From Rhizobiales bacterium 62-47 (GTDB lineage: Bacteria > Pseudomonadota > Alphaproteobacteria > Rhizobiales > Xanthobacteraceae), in the NCBI GenBank assembly GCA_001899255.1, contig MKVX01000011.1, positions 307,992-371,991 of the forward strand: DNA of 64,000 bases, given 5' to 3'. Every line of letters begins with the position of its first letter. The stretch's first letter is position 1. The notes beneath the pieces are model-generated. The model was not told the DNA's origin, did not search any database, and saw only the letters and a list, made by a program, of their open reading frames with translations. Both the position numbers and the translations under genes were made by a program. Shown piece after piece: positions 18,803 to 27,090 of the stretch.

Positions 18803-20056
18803 ATGAATAGCAAGCCACGGACGCGACGCATGACACGCTACCTGATTATTGTGCTTTCAACCGTCGCCATGTTGCTCGCCGCTACTCCGGATGCCGCTTT
18901 CGCCCAGCGCGGTGCGAGTTGCCACAACGGCATGAGCTTTCCGCAATTTCTCGAAACGCTGAAGAGCGATGCGGTGAAGGCCGGCGTCTCGCAACGAACC
19001 ATTGCGACCGCCTCGCCCTATCTCGTTTACGATCAGGGAATCGTTAATCGCGACCGCGGCCAGCGTGTGTTCGGCCAGATCTTCACCGAATTCGCCGGCC
19101 GCATGGCGGCGAATTATCGCATGCAGCAGGGCCAAGCCAAGATCAGCGCGCACTCCGCCGCGTTCGCGCGCGCCGAAAAGGAATACGGCGTGCCGCCCGC
19201 GGTGATCGCCGCGTTCTGGGGACTGGAGAGCGATTTCGGCGTCAACATGGGCAAGCTGCCGACGCTGCGCTCGCTGGTATCTCTGGCCTACGACTGCCGC
19301 CGTGCGCAGATGTTTCACGACGAAACCCTCGCCGCGCTGAAGATCATCGATCGCGGCGACCTGACGCCACCTGAGATGATCGGCTCATGGGCCGGCGAAC
19401 TCGGCCAGACGCAATTCCTGCCGACGCATTATTTCAACTATGCGGTTGACTACGACGGCGATGGCCACCGCAACCTGCTGCGCAGCCCGGCCGACGTCAT
19501 CGGTTCGACGGCGAACTACATCGCCAACGGCCTGAAGTGGCGGCGCGGCGAGCCATGGCTGCAGGAAGTCCGCGTCTCCACCAACACGCCGTGGGATCAG
19601 GCCGACCTGACCATCAAGCATCCGCGCAGCAAATGGAGCCAATGGGGCGTCACCTACGCCGATGGCCGCGCGTTGCCGAACGATAACCTACCGGCGTCGC
19701 TGCTGTTGCCGATGGGGCGCAACGGCCCGGCCTTTCTGGCTTACGCCAACTTCGCCGCCTATACTGAATGGAATAACTCGCTGATCTATTCGACGACTGC
19801 GGGCTACCTCGCCACCCGCATCGCCGGCGCACCGCCGATGCGCAAGCCGTCGGCACCCGTGCCGCAATTGTCATTCAACGACATCAAGGAATTGCAGAAG
19901 CTCCTGACGCAACGCGGCTTCAACGTCGGCAAGATCGACGGCATTCTCGGCCAGCAAAGCCGCATCGCCATCAAGACCATGCAGGTGAAATATCGTCTAC
20001 CTGCGGACTCGTGGCCGACCGCCGAATTGCTGGCGCAGATGCGCAGCGGAGGTTAG
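18803..20056 (+). CDS. Lytic murein transglycosylase (MltB-like)
   Basis: A 417-residue exported enzyme that cleaves the MurNAc-GlcNAc bond of peptidoglycan. A signal peptide (MTRYLIIVLSTVAMLLAATP...AFAQ) is followed by an SLT_2/MltB domain with the catalytic-Glu segment IAAFWGLESDFGVNMGKLPT near residue 140 and LGQTQFLPTHYFNYAVDYDGDG, then a C-terminal peptidoglycan-binding domain (LQKLLTQRGFNVGKIDGILG). The signal-peptide ATG is nine codons inside the annotated start, so either start is possible. Confidence 0.93.
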   Translation: MNSKPRTRRMTRYLIIVLSTVAMLLAATPDAAFAQRGASCHNGMSFPQFLETLKSDAVKAGVSQRTIATASPYLVYDQGIVNRDRGQRVFGQIFTEFAGRMAANYRMQQGQAKISAHSAAFARAEKEYGVPPAVIAAFWGLESDFGVNMGKLPTLRSLVSLAYDCRRAQMFHDETLAALKIIDRGDLTPPEMIGSWAGELGQTQFLPTHYFNYAVDYDGDGHRNLLRSPADVIGSTANYIANGLKWRRGEPWLQEVRVSTNTPWDQADLTIKHPRSKWSQWGVTYADGRALPNDNLPASLLLPMGRNGPAFLAYANFAAYTEWNNSLIYSTTAGYLATRIAGAPPMRKPSAPVPQLSFNDIKELQKLLTQRGFNVGKIDGILGQQSRIAIKTMQVKYRLPADSWPTAELLAQMRSGG

Positions 20057-20095
20057 CCTGCGCCACCCGTCTATATCGCAACCCAAGGTCACGCC

Positions 20096-20599
20096 ATGTC
20101 GCTCTACGAATCCTCCGTTCCGGCGTTCCTGCAGATTCTCAACAGCCTCTCGGCAATCCTGACCAAGGCAGAAGCTTATGCCGCGGCAAAAAAGATTCAG
20201 CCCGAGGTGTTGTTGGGCGCGCGGCTGTTTCCCGACATGTTGCCGCTGAGCCGGCAGATTCAACTGGTCTGCGATTTCGCGGCCAAGACCTGCGCGCGGC
20301 TCACCGCAACCGAAGTGCCGACGACGCCCGATACCGAAACCACCTTCGAGGAATTGCGCCAGCGCCTCGCCAACACCGTCAGCGCGCTGCAGGCCTACAA
20401 GCCCGAGCAATTCGATGGCGCGGCGACGCGCGAGGTCAGCTTTCCCGCCGGACCGAACAACACCATGACGTTGAAGGGGCAGCAGTACCTCAGCCACTTC
20501 GCGCTGCCGAACTTCTATTTCCATGCCGCCACCGCGCACGGCATCCTGCGCAAGAGCGGCGTCGAGATCGGCAAGCGGGATTTTCTCGGCGTCGCGTGA
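20096..20599 (+). CDS. DUF1993 domain-containing protein
   Basis: This 167-residue protein starts MSLYESSVPAFLQILNSLS and carries the DUF1993 signatures LFPDMLPLSRQIQLVCDF and HFALPNFYFHAATAHGILR, the latter with histidines placed as in DinB-like four-helix metal proteins. No function is established for the family. It follows the transglycosylase by 39 bp, possibly in one unit. About 200 bp without any gene I can see follow it. Confidence 0.9.
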   Translation: MSLYESSVPAFLQILNSLSAILTKAEAYAAAKKIQPEVLLGARLFPDMLPLSRQIQLVCDFAAKTCARLTATEVPTTPDTETTFEELRQRLANTVSALQAYKPEQFDGAATREVSFPAGPNNTMTLKGQQYLSHFALPNFYFHAATAHGILRKSGVEIGKRDFLGVA

Positions 20600-20800
20600 C
20601 GATCCGCCGGCCGCGTAACATCGCCCGACTGTTGGAGACGATTTGCCCTGTTTTTCGTCTCATCGTTGGGAAATCATGCTGGATTGCGTCGCACCGGCCG
20701 TAATTTCCGGCCCTTTGCACGAAATCCGCGCTTATGCCTTGCGGCCTCGGCGCCGCGGACTTAGATGCAGGTGCATTGAAACCCTCCATGGACCTCAACC

Positions 20801-21901
20801 ATGACCGCATCGAAACTGTTCGAGCCCTACAAGCTTGGTTCGATTACCCTGTCCAACCGCATTGCAATGGCGCCCCTGACCCGCAACCGCGCTATCGCCG
20901 GAATGGTCCCCAATCCGTTGGCGATCGAATATTACGGCCAGCGCGCATCGGCGGGCTTGCTGATCACCGAGGCGAGCCAGGTCTCGCAACAAGGCCAGGG
21001 CTATCAGGACACCCCAGGCATCTATTCGCCAGAACAGATTGCGGCATGGCGCAAGGTGACGGATCGCGTTCACGAACGCGGCGGGCGCATCTTCATCCAG
21101 CTTTGGCATGTCGGGCGCATTTCGCACACCTCGCTGCAGCCGAACGGCGGCGCGCCGGTTGCGCCATCGGCGATTCAGGCCAAGACCAAGACATTCGTCG
21201 GCGGCGCGTTCACCGACGTCTCGGCGCCGCGCGCGCTGGAGTTGGGTGAAATCCCCGGCATCGTCGATTCATTCAAGCGCGGTGCGGCGAATGCCCTTAC
21301 AGCCGGCTTCGATGGCGTCGAAATCCACGGCGCCAACGGTTACCTGCTCGATCAGTTCGCCAAGGATGGCAGCAACAAACGCAACGATGCTTACGGCGGC
21401 TCGATCGAGAACCGCGCCAAGCTGATGCTCGAGGTCGCCAAGGCCGTCGCGGCGGAAGCCGGCGCCGACCGCACCGGCATCCGCATTTCGCCGGTGACCC
21501 CCGCCAACGACGTCTCCGACAGCAATCCGCAGCCATTGTTCGATCATATCGTCGACGGCCTCAACGCCGAGAAGCTGGTCTACATCCACGTCATCGAAGG
21601 CGCGACCGGCGGTCCCCGCGACATCGCGCCGTTCGACTACGCCAGCTTGCGCAAGAGGTTCAGCGGCACCTACATCGCCAACAACGGCTACGACCTCACG
21701 CTGGCCAACAAGGTGCTCGCCGCCAACGAGGCGGACCTGATCGCCTTCGGCAAGCTTTTCATCTCCAACCCCGATCTGGTCGAACGGCTGAAGACCGGTG
21801 CACCGCTCAATGCACCCGACAAAGCGACGTTCTATGGCGGCGGCGCGAAGGGCTACACCGATTATCCAACGCTTGCGGGCGCGCTCGACACAGCCCAGTA
21901 A
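20801..21901 (+). CDS. Alkene reductase, Old Yellow Enzyme family
   Basis: A 366-residue FMN-dependent ene-reductase of the NemA/OYE type, which reduces activated C=C bonds of enals, enones and nitroesters with NAD(P)H. Family marks include SNRIAMAPLTRNRA, ASQVSQQGQGYQDTPGIYS, QLWHVGRISH, and HGANGYLLDQFAKDGSNKRN with YGGSIENR, in that order. A hairpin terminator follows. The physiological substrate is not evident from context. Confidence 0.94.
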   Translation: MTASKLFEPYKLGSITLSNRIAMAPLTRNRAIAGMVPNPLAIEYYGQRASAGLLITEASQVSQQGQGYQDTPGIYSPEQIAAWRKVTDRVHERGGRIFIQLWHVGRISHTSLQPNGGAPVAPSAIQAKTKTFVGGAFTDVSAPRALELGEIPGIVDSFKRGAANALTAGFDGVEIHGANGYLLDQFAKDGSNKRNDAYGGSIENRAKLMLEVAKAVAAEAGADRTGIRISPVTPANDVSDSNPQPLFDHIVDGLNAEKLVYIHVIEGATGGPRDIAPFDYASLRKRFSGTYIANNGYDLTLANKVLAANEADLIAFGKLFISNPDLVERLKTGAPLNAPDKATFYGGGAKGYTDYPTLAGALDTAQ

Positions 21902-21920
21902 GCGCCGCACCGACATGATG

Positions 21921-21952
21921 TGACAAAGCCGGGGCTTGCCCCGGCTTTGTCA
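21921..21952. terminator. Bidirectional hairpin terminator
   Basis: TGACAAAGCCGGGGC and GCCCCGGCTTTGTCA are perfect 15-bp arms around TT, between the convergent alkene reductase and DeoR regulator genes. The stem carries AAAG on one side and CTTT on the other, so it suits both directions. Confidence 0.85.
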
Positions 21953-21980
21953 TGCCCATCTGGAATCAAAAATCTTCGCG

Positions 21981-22802
21981 TCACGAATCGATTGGCAAAT
22001 CGGCCGGCTCGGCCTCATCGACATCGCTTGCCGACGGGCCCAGCGCTTCGATCACCTGAATGCCCTTGGCGCGGCAGATCTCCTGCAGCGCCACCGGCAA
22101 TGCCGAGTCCGTGACAAAGGTCTGAACCTGGCTGATATGGCCGATGCGGACCGGCGCGCTGCGGCGCAGCTTGCTGCTGTCCGCCACCAGCATGACGCTG
22201 CGCGCGTTGGCGATGATCGCCTGCGCCGCCTGGACTTCGCGATAGTCGAAATCCAGCAGCGCGCCATCCTCGTCAATGGCCGATGCGCCGATGATGCCGT
22301 AATCGACCTTGAACTGCGCGATCAGATCGTTTGCGGTCGAACCGATCACCGCGCCGTCGGTGCGGCGCACCGTACCGCCCGCAACAATCACCTCGATACG
22401 CGGATGGCGGTAGAGCTGCATCGCCACGTTGAGATTGTTGGTGATGACCAGCAGGTCTTCATGCGAGGTCAGCGCGCCGGCGACCTCCTCGGTTGTGGTA
22501 CCGATATTGATGAACAGCGAGCAGCCGTTGGGAATTTGCGCCGCCGCCGCCGCGCCGATGGCTTTCTTCTCGTCGGCGGCCACGAAACGCCGCGCCTCGT
22601 ACGCCAGATTTTCCACGCCGGAGGCGATGATCGCGCCGCCGTGAATGCGCGTCAGCGACCGGTTATCGCAAAGATCGTTGAGATCCTTGCGGATGGTCTG
22701 CGCCGACACCTCGAAGCGGCGCGCGAGGTCCTCGACGGTGACCCGTCCGGACGTCCGCGCGATACTCAGGATTTCGGATTGGCGATGGCTAATTCCGGTC
22801 AC
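21981..22802 (-). CDS. DeoR/GlpR family transcriptional regulator
   Basis: A 273-residue DeoR-type regulator: an N-terminal winged helix (RQSEILSIARTSGRVTVEDLARRFEVSAQTIRKDL) recognisable in two parts, then the phosphosugar-sensing domain with INIGTTTEEVA and TDGAVIGSTA. GTG at 22802 follows a GAGGTGAG ribosome site, so it is preferred over a GTG six codons earlier. Such proteins usually sense sugar phosphates such as glycerol 3-phosphate. No sugar operon is adjacent, so the target is unknown. Confidence 0.9.
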   Translation of the reverse strand: MTGISHRQSEILSIARTSGRVTVEDLARRFEVSAQTIRKDLNDLCDNRSLTRIHGGAIIASGVENLAYEARRFVAADEKKAIGAAAAAQIPNGCSLFINIGTTTEEVAGALTSHEDLLVITNNLNVAMQLYRHPRIEVIVAGGTVRRTDGAVIGSTANDLIAQFKVDYGIIGASAIDEDGALLDFDYREVQAAQAIIANARSVMLVADSSKLRRSAPVRIGHISQVQTFVTDSALPVALQEICRAKGIQVIEALGPSASDVDEAEPADLPIDS

Positions 22803-22916
22803 GATCTCACCTCGAGGCACAGTGCCTCATGGTGATAGCGTTGCGGGTCGCGGTCAACGGAACAATCGTATCGTCGACCAAAGACCGGGCGTCAGCGTGC
22901 CCCCGGATGCGCGGTC

Positions 22917-23108
22917 TTAGGCCGCTTGCGGGGCGGTCTGCTCGACGAACCGGGAGGCCGCGCGCTCCGCCGCACGAGCGGTGCGAAACACCTGACCTTC
23001 CAGACCTTGAAAGCGTTCGGAGGCTGCGAAGAAGCGAAAGCCGGATCGATCCCGCACGACGATTCCCGCCGCCTGGGAACTGACTTCGATGATGTAGCTG
23101 TCTGACAT
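22917..23108 (-). CDS. Small hypothetical protein
   Basis: A 63-residue protein starting MSDSYIIEVSSQAAGIVV and continuing RDRSGFRFFAASERF. It contains two short beta-rich halves and an Ala/Arg-rich tail, with no named family known to me; similar 60-70 residue proteins occur in Bradyrhizobium by memory. The ribosome site is weak. It is isolated between the DeoR and thioesterase genes. The clean reading frame and residue usage make it probably real. Confidence 0.68.
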   Translation of the reverse strand: MSDSYIIEVSSQAAGIVVRDRSGFRFFAASERFQGLEGQVFRTARAAERAASRFVEQTAPQAA

Positions 23109-23229
23109 GTGCGCCGCGTTGATTGTCGTGGATCGGCCAGATAACCGCCGCGGCTCGAATTCGTTCCGCCACCGGCCATCTGCTGCGGCGCCATGGGTAA
23201 ACATGTCGCGCGACAATTGAGTGACGACT

Positions 23230-23673
23230 TTACTGCGAAGCAATGGCTGCCGCGTGACCTTCCGTCGCGATCGCCCGCGGGCGGCCACGGTCGTCGATGG
23301 CCACATAGGTGAAGTTGCCGTCGGTGACGAGGATCGAGTGCGACTCGTCGCGCCGCTTCACCCAGGCTTCGAGATGCACGGTAATCGACGTCCGCCCGAC
23401 CCGCACGGTGTTGGCATGCACCGACACCACATCACCGATATAGACAGGCTTGCGGAAATTCATCGCCTCGATGGCGACCGTGACGGCGCGCGATTTCGTC
23501 ACCTTCGACGCGAAGATGCCGCCGGCAATATCCATCTGGCTGAGCAGCCAGCCGCCGAACACGTCGCCGTTCTGATTGGTATCGGCGGGCATGGCCAGCG
23601 TCCGGATCGACAGATCGCCGCAGGGCTCGGTCTCGGAATTGAGCGGCGCATGAACGCTGGTCGTATCGGTCAT
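23230..23673 (-). CDS. Acyl-CoA thioesterase, hot-dog fold (YciA-like)
   Basis: A 147-residue hot-dog thioesterase hydrolysing acyl-CoA to free acid and CoA. The active-site segment MPADTNQNGDVFGGWLLSQMD (split at residue 25-45) has the Asn/Asp pattern of the YciA/acyl-CoA thioester hydrolase group, followed by VTVAIEAMNFRKPVYIGDVV. The ATG giving MTDTTSVHA is used; upstream codons belong to the neighbouring gene. It lies just downstream of the fad genes and may release excess acyl-CoA. Confidence 0.9.
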   Translation of the reverse strand: MTDTTSVHAPLNSETEPCGDLSIRTLAMPADTNQNGDVFGGWLLSQMDIAGGIFASKVTKSRAVTVAIEAMNFRKPVYIGDVVSVHANTVRVGRTSITVHLEAWVKRRDESHSILVTDGNFTYVAIDDRGRPRAIATEGHAAAIASQ

Positions 23674-23707
23674 CGGGCAATCCATCGGCTGTGCAGAAAG
23701 GGACTCG

Positions 23708-25798
23708 TCACTTGAACGTAGCCCAACCCTCGTCCGGTGCAAACCGGTCGCCGAATTTCGCCGCGAGATTACGCAAGGTGGACACGACGTCCTCGATTCC
23801 ACGCTGGCGGGCATAGTTCAACGGCCCGCCACGGAACGGCGCATAACCGGTGCCGAAGATCATGGCGCCATCGACGGTATCGGCGTTGTCGACAATTACC
23901 TCGCGCAAACAGGCCACGCAGACATTCGACATCGGCAACACCAGCCGGTCGATCATCTCGGGCGTCGGCTCCGTGCTCGCCCGCGCGCCCTTGTCGGCCT
24001 TGCCGTCGCGCCACACGTAGAAGCCCTTGCCGGTCTTGCGGCCGAGGTCGCCGCGCGCGACCATATCGCGCAACCACGCCGGTGTCGGCGGCAGCAGATC
24101 GCCAAATTTCGTGCGCAGCATGTCGCCGACCGCCAGGCATATATCCAGCCCGACCTGATCGGCCAGTTCGATCGGCCCCATCGGCATGCCGAAGCGCTCG
24201 GCCGCCGCGTCGATAGTGGTCTTGTCGATCTTCTCGTCGAGCATCACCATCGCCTCGAGCATGTAAGGCGTCAGCGCACGATTGACGAGGAAGCCGGGCG
24301 AACTCTTGACCGGCAGCGGCAAGCGATCGATCGCGCCGACGAAAGCCATCGCCGCGCGCAACATATCGGGATCGGCCGCATCGTGGCTGACAACCTCGAC
24401 CAGTTGCAGGCGCGACACCGGGTTGAAGAAGTGCAAGCCCACCAAGCGCTGCGGCGCGTGCAGCGTGGTGCGCAGATCCTGCAACGGAATGCTCGACGTG
24501 TTGGTGGCGAGGATAGCGCCCGGCTTCATTCGCGGCTCCAGCCCCGCATAGACCTTTTGCTTCAGGTCCAGCTTCTCTGGCACCGCCTCGATAATCAGAT
24601 CGGCGTTACGCACCCCTGCGCCATCGAGATCGGGAATCAAGCGATCCAGCGCATCGCGCACGTCGGTGCGCTTGCGGATGATCTTGCCGTAAAGATCTGC
24701 GGCGCGCTTGATCGCGCCGGCGATCGGCTCTGGCTTCATATCGGCCAGCGTCACGCGCAGATCGCGAGACGCACACCACACGGCGATATCGCCGCCCATC
24801 GCACCGGCACCGATGACGTGGACATGCTTCACCTTGTTGTCGGTCCCGGCCAGCTTCTTCATCTGCTCGCGCAGGAAGAACACGCGGATCAGGTTTTGCG
24901 CCGTCGGCGTCAGCATCAGCCGCGCGAACGAGGCTTTCTCCGCCGCCAGCATCGCGGCGCGATTGTCGCCGTGCTTCTCCCAAAGGCGGATCAAGGCATA
25001 GGGCGCGGGATAGTGCTCGTGTGGCACGGCCTTCTCCGCCTCACGGCGCATTCGCGATGCCAGAAAGCCCCTCGCGGGCCCGGAATTCAACAGGGTATTG
25101 ATCAATCCCGGCTTGGCGCGCTTGAGCTTGCCGAACACCGCGTCGCGCACCGCATTGCGAACGTGCCGCTCCTGCGTCACCGCATCGACCAGGCCCAGCG
25201 CCTTGGCGCGCCGCGCATCGATGGTCTTGCCGGTCAGCATCAAGGTCATCGCCTGCATCGGATTGATCAGATGCGTGAAGCGCGCCGTGCCGCCGAGACC
25301 GGGATGCAGGCCCAGCATCACTTCGGGGAAACCGAAGCGCGCGTCGTCGATGGCGATGCGCATCTGGCAGGCCAGCGCCACCTCAAGGCCGCCGCCGAGA
25401 CAGAAGCCGTGGATCACCGCCACCGTCGGAATCTTCAGCGCCTCGAGCCGATCGATCACCGCATGTGCACGGCCGATCGCAACTTCAACCAGACTGGCAT
25501 CGGTCGCCCCGCGAAACTCGTTGACATCCGCGCCTGCAATAAAGCCGCTCGACTTGGCCGAGCGAATGACGATGCCGGTCGGCCGCTCTGCTTCCAGAGC
25601 ATTGAGCACGGTGTTGAATTCTTCGAGCACCTCGGCCGAGAGCGTGTTGGCGCTGGCGTCGGCGCGATCGAACAACAGCCAGGCAACGCCATCGGCATCG
25701 CGCGTCAGCTTGAAATTGCGGTAGGGTCGCGAAGCATCGGGCTGCGGCCCGAGTTCGAGCACGCGATCCGCGAGAGCGTCCATGATACGGCTGTCCAT
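23708..25798 (-). CDS. fadJ: Enoyl-CoA hydratase/3-hydroxyacyl-CoA dehydrogenase fusion (FadJ-like)
   Basis: This 696-residue multifunctional enzyme catalyses hydration of enoyl-CoA and oxidation of 3-hydroxyacyl-CoA. The N-terminal crotonase half shows SGFIAGADVNEF and GFCLGGGLEVALACQMRIA; the second half has the NAD-binding VHVIGAGAMGGDIAVW and the dehydrogenase segment LVGLHFFNPV...LVEVV. ATG at 25798 gives MDSRIMDALAD. Start and thiolase stop are separated by 8 bp, so it is in the fad operon. Confidence 0.95.
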   Translation of the reverse strand: MDSRIMDALADRVLELGPQPDASRPYRNFKLTRDADGVAWLLFDRADASANTLSAEVLEEFNTVLNALEAERPTGIVIRSAKSSGFIAGADVNEFRGATDASLVEVAIGRAHAVIDRLEALKIPTVAVIHGFCLGGGLEVALACQMRIAIDDARFGFPEVMLGLHPGLGGTARFTHLINPMQAMTLMLTGKTIDARRAKALGLVDAVTQERHVRNAVRDAVFGKLKRAKPGLINTLLNSGPARGFLASRMRREAEKAVPHEHYPAPYALIRLWEKHGDNRAAMLAAEKASFARLMLTPTAQNLIRVFFLREQMKKLAGTDNKVKHVHVIGAGAMGGDIAVWCASRDLRVTLADMKPEPIAGAIKRAADLYGKIIRKRTDVRDALDRLIPDLDGAGVRNADLIIEAVPEKLDLKQKVYAGLEPRMKPGAILATNTSSIPLQDLRTTLHAPQRLVGLHFFNPVSRLQLVEVVSHDAADPDMLRAAMAFVGAIDRLPLPVKSSPGFLVNRALTPYMLEAMVMLDEKIDKTTIDAAAERFGMPMGPIELADQVGLDICLAVGDMLRTKFGDLLPPTPAWLRDMVARGDLGRKTGKGFYVWRDGKADKGARASTEPTPEMIDRLVLPMSNVCVACLREVIVDNADTVDGAMIFGTGYAPFRGGPLNYARQRGIEDVVSTLRNLAAKFGDRFAPDEGWATFK

Positions 25799-25806
25799 GA
25801 CGCTCC

Positions 25807-27090
25807 TCACACCGTCTCGATCAACATCGCGCCGCCCAGACCGCCGCCGATGCATTCGGTGGCGATGCCGCGCCGGGTGCCCAAGCGCTTCATGGCGTTG
25901 ACGAGATGCAGCACGATGCGGTTGCCGCTGGTGCCGACCGGATGACCGAGGCTGATGGCGCCGCCATCGACATTGAGCCGCGCACGGTCAATCTCGCCCA
26001 TCGCACCATCCACGCCGAGAATGTTGCGGCAGAACGTGTCGTCGTTCCATGCAGCAAGGCAGCCGAGCACCTGCGTCGCGAATGCTTCATTCAATTCCCA
26101 GGTCTCGATGTCCTGTAGCGACAGCCGGTGCCGCTTGAGCAACTCGGTCGCCGACAGCACCGGGCCAAGCCCCATGATGCTGGGATCGAGCGCCGACCAC
26201 TGGCTGTCGACGATGACCGCCTTCGGCGTCAGGCCGTACTTCGCCACCGCTTCCTCGGAGGCCAGAACGGTCCAACAGGCACCGTCGGTGATCTGCGAGG
26301 AATTGCCCGCCGTCACCTGCCCCCACGGTCGCTCGAACACCGGCTTTAGCGTTGCGAGCTTGTCCATCGAGGAATCCGGCCGCACGCCGTCGTCGTGATC
26401 GTAGAACTTTCCGTCACGCGCGAACGCCGTCTCGACCTCGCCTTTCAGCCAGCCTTGCGCCTGCGCGTTGGCGAGCCGCTTGTGACTTTCGACGGCATAC
26501 GCATCCGACTGTGCCCGCGTGACATTGAACAGATGGCCGACCACCTCGGCGGTCTGCCCCATGTTCAACTCGGTGATCGGGTCGGTCAGCCCGCGCTCCA
26601 GCCCGATGATCGGCTTGAAATAGGCTGGACGAACCCTCGCCATCGCCGCAAGCTTGGCGAGCATGCCCTTGGCGCCGGCGAGCCCGGCGAACCAGCGCAC
26701 GCCCTGCTGCGGCCATACCAGCGGCGCATGGCTCAGAGCCTCGGCACCACCGGCCAGGATCAGGTTGGCGTTGCCATCGCGAATGTAGCGGTAACCGGTG
26801 TCGATCGATTGCATGCCGGAACCGCAATTGATCTGCACGGTGAAGGCGACCATCGCCTCGCCCATGCCGAGCCGCAGCGCCGCGACGCGCGCCGGATTCA
26901 TCTCGTCGGCAATGACGTTGACGCAACCGAGGATCACCTGATCGAACGCGCTCGGCGCAAACGGCTGCCGAGCCAGCAGCGGCCGGCCGCATTGCACGGC
27001 GAGATCGACCGGCGTGAACGGACCGGGCCCGCTGCGGGCTTTCAGAAACGGCGTTCGGCTGCCGTCAACGATGTAGACCGGGCGCGCCAT
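25807..27090 (-). CDS. fadI: Acetyl-CoA C-acyltransferase (thiolase, FadI/FadA-like)
   Basis: A 427-residue thiolase cleaving 3-ketoacyl-CoA in the last beta-oxidation step. Nucleophile Cys89 lies in INCGSGMQS, the NEAFA motif is near residue 335, GHPVGTSGNR near 380, and the second catalytic Cys in TECIGGGLGGA. Its ATG overlaps the acyl-CoA dehydrogenase stop by ATGA, so translation is coupled. The length fits the FadI class rather than the shorter acetoacetyl-CoA thiolases. Confidence 0.94.
   Translation of the reverse strand: MARPVYIVDGSRTPFLKARSGPGPFTPVDLAVQCGRPLLARQPFAPSAFDQVILGCVNVIADEMNPARVAALRLGMGEAMVAFTVQINCGSGMQSIDTGYRYIRDGNANLILAGGAEALSHAPLVWPQQGVRWFAGLAGAKGMLAKLAAMARVRPAYFKPIIGLERGLTDPITELNMGQTAEVVGHLFNVTRAQSDAYAVESHKRLANAQAQGWLKGEVETAFARDGKFYDHDDGVRPDSSMDKLATLKPVFERPWGQVTAGNSSQITDGACWTVLASEEAVAKYGLTPKAVIVDSQWSALDPSIMGLGPVLSATELLKRHRLSLQDIETWELNEAFATQVLGCLAAWNDDTFCRNILGVDGAMGEIDRARLNVDGGAISLGHPVGTSGNRIVLHLVNAMKRLGTRRGIATECIGGGLGGAMLIETV

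Noticed and set aside
24383..25945. 520-codon plus-strand frame across the fadJ gene
   Set aside because: A shadow frame of the high-GC minus-strand coding sequence; His/Arg/Gln-rich and unrelated to families.
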